A stretch of 25,022 nt of DNA, taken from positions 1 through 25,022 of the IMG/VR virus record IMGVR_UViG_3300046454_000216, one strand, 5' to 3'. Made by a program: the position numbers and the translations under genes. A model generated the notes under the pieces. That model searched no databases, had not been told where the DNA came from, and saw nothing but the letters and a program-made list of their open reading frames with translations. Position 1 is the first letter of the stretch, and each line of letters starts with the position of its first letter. This document shows, one piece after another, positions 20,371 to 25,022 of the stretch. The stretch is from a virus.

Positions 20371-22443
20371 ATGACGAACGGTACTCGTTTTCGTGACCCT
20401 GGCCTCCGTAACGCGCAACTTCGCGCGGCGGCATACGGGCGGGTTTCTACGGCGGATCAGGTACTCGGGTACGGGGTTGCGGACCAAGATCAATCGTTCG
20501 ACCAATGGGAGCGCGAGAACCCCACGGCTACCGTGGTCGGCCGGTTCTACGACCTGGCCGTGAGCGGCGCACTCGAAACCCGCGACGAGATGGAAAAGGT
20601 CGAAGAACTCGCCCACGCGAAAAAGGTCAACTGCATCGTTGTCCCCAAGGTTGACCGCATCGGCCGGACCGTCCGGGCTTCCCTTCAGTGGGTCTGGCGC
20701 ATGCAGGACATCGGCGTTCACTTCATCTCGATTCATGAGCGCATCGACACCAGCGAGCCGTTTGGCATGGAACGCTTCATGCGCTACGTCGAGTTTGCCG
20801 AGATGGAGTATCAGCGCATCCGTGAGCGCACCATGGGCGGCAAGGAGATCAAGGTAGCCCTTGGCGGCTGGCCTGGCGGACCGGCGCCGTATGGCTTCGA
20901 AATCGTGGGGAAGGGGCAGCGGGGATCAACCCTAGGTCCCTGCGCTGCCGAGATCACCGTCTTGGAAGAGGCCGTCTCCCTGCTGGTGGACGAGGGATTC
21001 AACTACGGTCAGACCGCCACGGCGCTGAACTCACTGAGCCTCTTCAACCGGTCCGGCGGCCCGTGGGACGGGGCAAACCTTCATCTGCGACTGCGGCACA
21101 CCGCGCTTGACGGCTACGTGACGTACCGGAAGACCACCGGGTACGGCGCGAACAAGACCAAGGTGTGGGAAGACGGAACGCCGGTTTACGGCGAGTCGAT
21201 ACAGATTCCCGTCCCGCAGATACTTCCGGGCGAGAGGGTTACGGCACTCAGGGCGGCCATGAAGCGCTTGGAGCCGAAGAACGCCCGCCGCCCGAATGAG
21301 GAATACCCGCTGTCGAAGCGCATCCACGGCTCATGCGGTCACGTGTACGTGGGCAACATGGCGCGGACAAGTTACAACAAGCGTGGATACGTGTGCCAAG
21401 GAGGGCTCGCCTTCTACGTGAAGAACAAGGAAGAGCGCTGCGATGACGGGCGGCTCGACGCGGACGCTATTGAGCAAGCCGTGTGGGAGCAGGTCGTCAA
21501 GCTTCTGGGCGACGACAAGCGGCTTCGCGCCCTCGCCCAAGACTGGATAGCTGCGCTGCCCGGGAACCGGGACAAGTATCAGGAACGCGAAGCGTCCCTG
21601 ATCAAGCAGGTGAAGAAGCAGAAGGATCTTATTGACCGGCGAGTCGTGGACTACGTCAAGCAGGGGGTAGACGCCAAGATCATGACTGCCGCAACCAAGG
21701 CCCTGGAGAAGGAGCTTGGCGACATGGAGACGCAGCTTGCAGAGGCTCAGCACTGGCTCCAGCAAAACGAGCAGGCCGCCGGGCAGATCGAACGCATCAG
21801 CGCCCTAGCGTCTGGCGCTGCGGGTCGTCTGTTGTCGATGGGACGTGCCGAGCGGGCCGAGATCATCGCCATGTTTGATATCGAGGTCACTCCGCAGGAT
21901 CATCGGATCTTCGTGGACAATGGCGGTAACAAAGGCGAAGCCGTGGAGTGGCACTTGGAGACCGGGAGCCTTGTCCCTGATGCGGTCTCCGAGGACGAGT
22001 GGTCGAAGGTCGAGATGTTCTTGTCCGAGCGAGGCTCTATGCCCAACCTCCGGGGAGGGTCGCACCCGCGTTTGGTCGTGAACGGAATCCTGCTCAAGCT
22101 CCGCACGGGCGTTGCCTGGCGTGATGTCCCCGAGGAGTACGGCAACTGGCGGAAGGTGCAGCGTTGGCAATTCGACTGGATGCAGCGTGGCGTCTGGCCC
22201 GAACTGGTGGCGCTTCTGAACGAGCGGGGAGGCGGTAGCCCGGTCTACCGGGTGCCGCCGCTTCCGCCGCTCGTCATCACCGGGAAGCTGTTCGCGGACC
22301 TCATCACGTCCCTGGACACCGTGCCGGCGGAGAGCTTTAAAGCGGAGGGCGGAACGGTACACGCTCCGTATGGGAAAACCGGCCTATCCAGTCCAGCTAC
22401 TTCATATAGTCCGTGTACCTTTAGCCTCACCTACACCGGCTGA
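20371..22443 (+). CDS. int: large serine integrase with C-terminal DUF4096 (IS5-type) domain
   Basis: A 690-residue site-specific recombinase inserting the phage into the host chromosome. The N-terminal resolvase domain has AAYGRVSTADQ with nucleophile Ser26, then VVPKVDRIGRTVRASLQWVWRM. A recombinase domain follows (~165-330). The zinc ribbon region shows HGSCGHVYVGNM...GYVCQGG...ERCDDGRLDADAIEQAV. A coiled coil lies at ~405-475. Residues ~539-617 (VSEDEWSKVEMFL...GGSHPRLVVNGILLKLRTGVAWRDVPEEYGNWRKVQRW...GVWPELVALL) match the DUF4096 domain that opens IS5-family transposases. A ~70-residue tail ends the protein. The ATG has GGAAGGA upstream, partly within a 5-bp stem. At 690 residues it exceeds the usual ~470-620. 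Confidence 0.92.
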   Translation: MTNGTRFRDPGLRNAQLRAAAYGRVSTADQVLGYGVADQDQSFDQWERENPTATVVGRFYDLAVSGALETRDEMEKVEELAHAKKVNCIVVPKVDRIGRTVRASLQWVWRMQDIGVHFISIHERIDTSEPFGMERFMRYVEFAEMEYQRIRERTMGGKEIKVALGGWPGGPAPYGFEIVGKGQRGSTLGPCAAEITVLEEAVSLLVDEGFNYGQTATALNSLSLFNRSGGPWDGANLHLRLRHTALDGYVTYRKTTGYGANKTKVWEDGTPVYGESIQIPVPQILPGERVTALRAAMKRLEPKNARRPNEEYPLSKRIHGSCGHVYVGNMARTSYNKRGYVCQGGLAFYVKNKEERCDDGRLDADAIEQAVWEQVVKLLGDDKRLRALAQDWIAALPGNRDKYQEREASLIKQVKKQKDLIDRRVVDYVKQGVDAKIMTAATKALEKELGDMETQLAEAQHWLQQNEQAAGQIERISALASGAAGRLLSMGRAERAEIIAMFDIEVTPQDHRIFVDNGGNKGEAVEWHLETGSLVPDAVSEDEWSKVEMFLSERGSMPNLRGGSHPRLVVNGILLKLRTGVAWRDVPEEYGNWRKVQRWQFDWMQRGVWPELVALLNERGGGSPVYRVPPLPPLVITGKLFADLITSLDTVPAESFKAEGGTVHAPYGKTGLSSPATSYSPCTFSLTYTG
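22323..22343 (-). repeat. dispersed repeat site 14 (inverted, core GCTTTAAAGC)
   Basis: On the minus strand: GCTTTAAAGC (a perfect palindrome, one change from the core), TCT, CCGCCGGC. It lies inside the 3' tail of the integrase gene. Confidence 0.8.
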
Positions 22444-22509
22444 CCTGCTCTCGGGCGACTTTAAGCGTGTCCTCAGGGCCCCCTTAGAGTCGGCCCCTAC
22501 CCTTGCTCC

Positions 22510-22884
22510 ATGGATGAGAATCGTGCCCGCCGCGTCGTGGATGCCCTCCGCGAACGCGGCGTGGACGCGCACATGGCGAAGGTGAGCGTCTACCAGTTCG
22601 GCGTGCGAGTGATGCTCCCCGACGGTCGGCAAGCAGAGTGGGATACAGACAACACAGTCGCGCTGGAAGCGCAGGTCCTCCGGGATGGGGTATTGGTGGG
22701 TTTCGTCCCCACGCTCCCGGGTTCTGAGGATTTCGACGAACAGCAGACCATCGACGCGATCCTGACCACGGACTATGACCAGCCGATAGCGACCCGGCGG
22801 ACTGCGCCCCTGCCGCCCTTGAAGGCGCTGCCACGCGAGGGCGGCGTGTTCCGCCGGTTCCTCGAAGGCTTCCGGGAGCGCTAG
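22510..22884 (+). CDS. conserved hypothetical protein of actinobacterial mobile elements
   Basis: A 124-residue protein (MDENRARRVVDALRERGVDAHMAKVSVYQFGVRVMLPDGRQAEWDTDNTVALEAQVLRDGVLVGFVPTLPGSEDFDEQQTIDAI...). From memory, proteins with this exact layout occur near integrases and plasmid-type genes in Streptomyces genomes; their function is unknown. There is no good ribosome site before the ATG. A -10-like TAGAGT (22485-22490) would give a leader of only about 13 nt, so translation may be nearly leaderless. Site 15 of the repeat starts 2 nt after the stop. Confidence 0.75.
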   Translation: MDENRARRVVDALRERGVDAHMAKVSVYQFGVRVMLPDGRQAEWDTDNTVALEAQVLRDGVLVGFVPTLPGSEDFDEQQTIDAILTTDYDQPIATRRTAPLPPLKALPREGGVFRRFLEGFRER

Positions 22885-22886
22885 CT

Positions 22887-22907
22887 GCTTTACAGCTCGC
22901 GGTCGGC
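22887..22907 (+). repeat. dispersed repeat site 15
   Basis: Exact core GCTTTACAGC (22887-22896), then TCG and CGGTCGGC (two mismatches to the 3' block). Intergenic, just after the 124-residue gene. Confidence 0.8.
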
Positions 22908-23005
22908 ACACCGCCCTGCCCTGCTCACGGTTTGCTCACACTCCTTTGCCGATCTTTTACGGAGCGGGTTCGAGGGGCCTCTTCGGTATAGACGGGCCGC
23001 TCTTG

Positions 23006-23027
23006 GTTCTAGAACGCGCGTTCGAAC
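23006..23027. promoter_or_regulatory. overlapping palindromes including a LexA-type box
   Basis: GTTCTAGAAC (23006-23015), GAACGCGCGTTC (23012-23023) and GTTCGAAC (23020-23027) are each perfect and share their ends. The middle one fits GAAC-RNRY-GTTY, the core of the Gram-positive LexA (SOS) operator, though the outermost C positions differ. A -10-like TATAGA lies 14 nt before this cluster. Confidence 0.5.
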
Positions 23028-23077
23028 TCATTAGTTCTGACGTGCAACGAACCCGGACGCCTGACCCACTGGTCTAT

Positions 23078-23112
23078 TTGCTACAGCGTGTAATAGTTGC
23101 CCGCTGTAAACA
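23078..23112. other. 35-nt dyad with TACAGCG arms, attP or operator candidate
   Basis: Two 17-nt arms around a single A share 11 of 17 positions when inverted. TACAGCG (23082-23088) and CGCTGTA (23102-23108) are their exact core. The arms echo the TTTACAGC of the dispersed repeat. The size and imperfect symmetry are also like serine-integrase attachment sites. Confidence 0.35.
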
Positions 23113-23187
23113 CAGGGCCCTTATGTATTTAATGAGCATAACCCTCTTGACCAGCGGCGGAGCAGAAGCCTTTAGGAATAGGCTCGC

Positions 23188-23216
23188 TTGTCAAGGGAGA
23201 TAGGATCGCTTAGAGT
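23188..23216 (+). promoter_or_regulatory. promoter of HTH gene with shared operator element
   Basis: TTGTCA (23188-23193) and TAGAGT (23211-23216) are spaced 17 nt. The segment 23190-23203 read on the minus strand is TATCTCCCTTGACA, identical to the element over the integrase -35. One regulator could therefore act at both promoters. Confidence 0.6.
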
Positions 23217-23239
23217 AATCCCCACGCGGTCGGCAATCC

Positions 23240-23253
23240 GGCCCGCGCGGGCC
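23240..23253. repeat. 14-bp perfect palindrome in leader of HTH gene
   Basis: GGCCCGCGCGGGCC, about 25 nt after the promoter's expected start point and 43 nt before the ATG. It could be an operator or a leader hairpin. Confidence 0.6.
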
Positions 23254-23295
23254 CGCAGGGGGCATGACTATTGGTTGGATGGGACATCGGTAGCC

Positions 23296-23778
23296 ATGGG
23301 AACCGAACGAGTGATCAAGGCCTCTAACGCCGAGATCGCGGCGCAGCTTGAGGCCGGTAAGACCACGGCCGAACTCGCCGAGAAATACGGCGTGCAGCCT
23401 CAGTCAATTAGACGGGTTGCCCGGCTGGCCGGATGGGGCCCCGGGCGCGCCGCCAGCACTCGCGTGCTGCCCTGGCGGGGCATCGGCCCAGCCGCTCACT
23501 CACCCGCCGCGAGGGGTCTCCGCGCGCAGCTCCGCATCGAAGCTGTAGCCGAGGAGCAGGGGATTAGCCGCGATGAGGCAGCGGAGCAGGAACTGTCAGG
23601 CCGCAACCTGATCACTTACCGAAACTGGAAGGCGGAGCGGGACGCCACTGACACCGTCGTCATGTTTGATCGGGACCTTGGTCCCAGCTCCGACAACCCG
23701 GCGTCGCCGGAGCATGGGCTTCTGTACTACGCCAAAAGGCGTGAGGACACGCCCAAGGATCAGTATTACCAGTTGTAA
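23296..23778 (+). CDS. helix-turn-helix protein, candidate lysogeny regulator
   Basis: A 160-residue protein. Residues ~5-50 (VIKASNAEIAAQLEAGKTTAELAEKYGVQPQSIRRVARLAGW) contain a clear helix-turn-helix, with TAELAEKYGVQPQSIRRVAR as the helix-turn-helix pair. A basic linker (GPGRAASTRVLPWRG) and a second helical region follow (LRIEAVAEEQGISRDEAAEQELSGRNLITYRNWKAERD). I chose ATG 23296; upstream in-frame codons lack good ribosome sites and lie in promoter DNA. Its promoter shares an element with the integrase promoter and a terminator follows it, so it is a single-gene unit. It could be the immunity repressor, a Cro-like protein or an early regulator; the sequence cannot distinguish these. Confidence 0.7.
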   Translation: MGTERVIKASNAEIAAQLEAGKTTAELAEKYGVQPQSIRRVARLAGWGPGRAASTRVLPWRGIGPAAHSPAARGLRAQLRIEAVAEEQGISRDEAAEQELSGRNLITYRNWKAERDATDTVVMFDRDLGPSSDNPASPEHGLLYYAKRREDTPKDQYYQL

Positions 23779-23800
23779 TCAGTAAGTCAGCGAAAAGTGA

Positions 23801-23835
23801 GGGTACTCGCCTAGGGCGGGTGCCCTTTTGTTTTG
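23801..23835 (+). terminator. terminator after HTH gene
   Basis: An 11-bp stem (23801-23811 with 23815-23825, two G-U pairs) with a TAG loop, followed by TTTTGTTTTG. Confidence 0.88.
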
Positions 23836-23870
23836 TTACTCGTCAGTAAATTTTGCTCGACCATGGCAGC

Positions 23871-23900
23871 TTGTTAACCGTTCACGTAAGGCCCTAGGGT
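23871..23900 (+). promoter_or_regulatory. promoter candidate upstream of Cys-pair gene
   Basis: TTGTTA (23871-23876) and TAGGGT (23895-23900) with an 18-nt spacer, downstream of the terminator and about 100 nt before the next start. Moderate match. Confidence 0.4.
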
Positions 23901-24001
23901 GTGGTCCACGGCGGACAGCCAACCCGGCAACGCTCCTGGTCAAGGTGGGGATAACAGCACGTCAGTACGGCCGGACCGCGTCCGGGGAACGGAGTCAGGT
24001 T

Positions 24002-24337
24002 GTGGCGGGGACAGCGGTATGCGCGGGAGAGGCGCCCGCATCTTGCATCGATGCAGCACCGCAGTGCGTTGTGTGCGGGGAGGGCTCCGGCAGGGCCCTG
24101 GGCCGCTTTCTCGGGGAGTACCAACTCCACATAGATCTTGGCGCGGAAGCGTGGGAGTGGAGCTTTGAACGGTCAACTCTCATCTTCATAGCTGGTAGCC
24201 ACACCCTCGCGGAAAGTAGTTACCGTAACTCGATTGACGCAGGCGTACGAGTGCCCTACTGTTCTACTTGTGCCGCTGAGACAGCGGCCGACAGAGGGCT
24301 TCTACCGGGTACGGCAATCGTCGTCTACGCCGAGTAA
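24002..24337 (+). CDS. hypothetical protein with two Cys pairs
   Basis: A 111-residue protein starting with GTG, 7 nt after GGAG; the frame is open farther upstream to 23828 without a better start. QCVVCGEGSGRALGRF and PYCSTCAAETAADRG provide two CxxC knuckles about 60 residues apart, suggesting one zinc site joining the two ends. A middle stretch (YQLHIDLGAEAWEWSFERSTLIFIAGSHTLAESSYR) is beta-like. No family is recognised. A TTGACG-17-TACTGT promoter-like sequence lies inside its 3' part. A terminator follows the stop. Confidence 0.55.
   Translation: MAGTAVCAGEAPASCIDAAPQCVVCGEGSGRALGRFLGEYQLHIDLGAEAWEWSFERSTLIFIAGSHTLAESSYRNSIDAGVRVPYCSTCAAETAADRGLLPGTAIVVYAE
24226..24262 (+). promoter_or_regulatory. 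promoter-like site with the TAACTC/TTGACGCA half-site
   Basis: TAACTCGATTGACGCA (24226-24241) repeats the left half of the 1159 operator. TTGACG (24234-24239) and TACTGT (24257-24262) are exactly 17 nt apart. It lies within the 3' end of the Cys-pair gene. Confidence 0.5.
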
Positions 24338-24346
24338 AAGAATTCA

Positions 24347-24377
24347 GGGCCTCCCGCACTAGCGGGTGGGCCCTTTC
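24347..24377 (+). terminator. terminator after Cys-pair gene
   Basis: GGGCC and CCCGC (24347-24357) pair with GCGGG and GGGCCC (24362-24373) around ACTA with a small internal mismatch, followed by TTTCTTG. Confidence 0.75.
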
Positions 24378-24391
24378 TTGCGCCCTCTGTG

Positions 24392-24407
24392 TAACTCACT
24401 TGACGCA
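24392..24407 (+). promoter_or_regulatory. TAACTC/TTGACGCA half-site before small gene
   Basis: TAACTCACTTGACGCA matches the half-site of the other operators and ends 1 nt before the GGAGGT ribosome site of the next gene. As a promoter it would start within the gene, so it is more likely an operator or upstream control site. Confidence 0.5.
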
Positions 24408-24422
24408 TGGAGGTCGGACTAA

Positions 24423-24737
24423 TTGAGTGACACGATCGAGCAGGGCGCACGACACGAGTTCGCTTCCGGTCAGTACCCGGAAGACCTGTTCTCCTTCCAG
24501 GCGATCACCAATCACGACGGCCGGGCCGCCCTGTCCCTGTCCATCTCCGAGGGCTCCAGCGTCTTCGCCGAAACGGTCCTCACCCTTCCCCAGCTCGCTG
24601 AGTTCGCTCGGAGCATGCTCGCCGCACTAACGCAGGTGGCCGAGCTGGAACAGGCAAGCTTCGCCGGTCGCTGGCTCGACAGGCTGAAGGCCGGGATCGT
24701 CGAGAACCCGTTCAAGCCGTCCGAGGACGGCTCCTGA
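24423..24737 (+). CDS. hypothetical protein
   Basis: A 104-residue acidic protein (MSDTIEQGARHEFASGQYPEDLFSFQAITNHDGRAALSLSISEGSSVFAETVLTLPQLAEFARSMLAALTQVAELEQASFAGRWLDRLKAG...). It starts with TTG after a GGAGGT site with 8-nt spacing. The pattern is a beta segment followed by helices. No membrane segment or motif is visible. It directly precedes a nuclease gene, with its stop touching the likely start of that gene, so the two are probably co-translated. Function unknown. Confidence 0.65.
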   Translation: MSDTIEQGARHEFASGQYPEDLFSFQAITNHDGRAALSLSISEGSSVFAETVLTLPQLAEFARSMLAALTQVAELEQASFAGRWLDRLKAGIVENPFKPSEDGS

Positions 24738-25022
24738 CGGCCACACACCGGTCCGTCTCACAGCTCACTACGTGGGCTCGTTGCGGGGAGTCCTACAGGC
24801 TCGAACGAGTCGCCAGGGCTCCGCAGACACCCGCCGCGTGGACTCTCCAGGGCACGGCCGTTCACGCGGCCGTGGAGGCCTTCGAGAAGTCCGGACGGGT
24901 GATCGGTCATGACGGCGCGCTGGAGGTCTACTACGCGGCTTGGGACGCCGGTCTAGCAGAGATGCAGGCCCGGGAGCCCGACATGTCGAAGTGGCTCACC
25001 GGCTCGAAGACGACAGGCTTTA
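24734..25022 (+). CDS. RecB/Cas4-like PD-(D/E)XK nuclease, N-terminal part (partial)
   Basis: The open frame runs off the window after ~96 codons. The visible start THRSVSQLTTWARCGESYRLERVARAPQTPAAWTLQGTAVHAAVEAFEKSGR is the opening of RecB/Cas4-like exonucleases: S-x-S-Q-x-x-x-W-x-x-C-x-x-x-Y-x-L-x-R followed by G-T-A-V-H-A. These trim DNA ends in replication or recombination. The frame has no ATG, GTG or TTG for at least 100 nt upstream of the conserved part. CTG at 24734 overlaps the previous stop as CTGA and is the most likely start by position, but this is uncertain. The gene marks the beginning of the replication module. Confidence 0.75.
   Translation, partial: MTATHRSVSQLTTWARCGESYRLERVARAPQTPAAWTLQGTAVHAAVEAFEKSGRVIGHDGALEVYYAAWDAGLAEMQAREPDMSKWLTGSKTTGF
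25017..25022 (+). repeat. possible repeat core cut by the window end
   Basis: The last six bases are GCTTTA, the start of the dispersed core. The remainder lies outside the window. Confidence 0.3.

Larger units (their letters stand above)
22885..23295. other. palindrome-rich intergenic region between integrase block and HTH gene
   Basis: About 410 nt with no convincing gene. In order it holds repeat site 15, a -10-like TATAGA (22987-22992), three overlapping palindromes including a LexA-type box (23006-23027), a 35-nt dyad with TACAGCG arms (23078-23112), a promoter with an operator (23188-23216) and a 14-bp GC palindrome (23240-23253). The stretch 23030-23150 looks more AT-rich than its surroundings. 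It has the features of a lysogeny control region and might include attP. Confidence 0.6.

Noticed and set aside
22965-22976. tRNA-like GGTTCGA motif
   Set aside because: The flanks do not pair as a T-stem and no cloverleaf can be drawn around it.
22946-23203. 85-codon open frame in the integrase-regulator gap
   Set aside because: It starts with TTG without a ribosome site, has no family pattern and runs through palindromes and the promoter of the HTH gene.

Overview
The window is the left-centre part of a temperate siphovirus genome infecting a high-GC actinobacterium, almost certainly Streptomyces. The basis is the high GC content, the canonical order HNH endonuclease - small terminase - large terminase - portal - protease - HK97-fold capsid - head-tail connectors - tail tube - frameshifted tail chaperone - tape measure - tail tip - lysis - large serine integrase, and rare TTA leucine codons in packaging and head genes. 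The closest group I can name from memory is the R4-like Streptomyces phages, which are reported to have repressor-stoperator regulation and, in phiHau3, a TTA codon in the terminase. That placement is an inference, not a database match.

Layout. 1-3882: end of an HNH endonuclease, terminase small subunit, a histidine-rich protein, a winged-helix/zinc-ribbon DNA-binding protein behind a palindromic promoter, and terminase large subunit (one TTA codon). 3897-8730: small membrane protein, portal, protease, major capsid (bracketed by hairpin terminators) and connectors. 8745-17841: Pro/Ala/Thr-rich protein, tail tube, a tail-completion candidate, tail assembly chaperone with a -1 slippery site, tape measure, and a large tail protein with two lectin-like domains whose ribosome binding site is separated from the start by a 12-bp hairpin. 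17851-20032: lysis region (membrane/coiled-coil protein, CHAP-LysM-PG-binding endolysin, holin candidate, strong terminator) interrupted by one leftward gene with an 18-residue repeat. 20035-23835: lysogeny region with operator-bearing promoters, a small ORF, a 690-residue serine integrase carrying an IS5-type DUF4096 domain, a conserved small protein, a palindrome-rich intergenic region and a helix-turn-helix protein. 23836-25022: start of the next module (Cys-pair protein, hypothetical protein, start of a RecB/Cas4-like nuclease).

The most striking signal is a dispersed repeat built on the core GCTTTACAGC, followed after three bases by a block close to CCGCCGGC. Eleven good 21-bp copies are present. 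Four intergenic copies carry an additional upstream CCGCGG, giving a 30-bp composite element. Copies lie in gaps and at gene ends, in both orientations. They look like a stoperator-type or other multi-site phage regulatory element. A second, independent operator family, with half-site TAACTCnnTTGACGCA, overlaps promoters in front of the winged-helix gene, the integrase and the genes to its right. A short element shared by the integrase promoter and the regulator promoter suggests they are co-regulated.

How the parts fit: head and tail genes run rightward, with intrinsic terminators and repeat sites between modules. The integrase/regulator block has its own operators, including a LexA-type palindrome, which is what a lysogeny switch would need.
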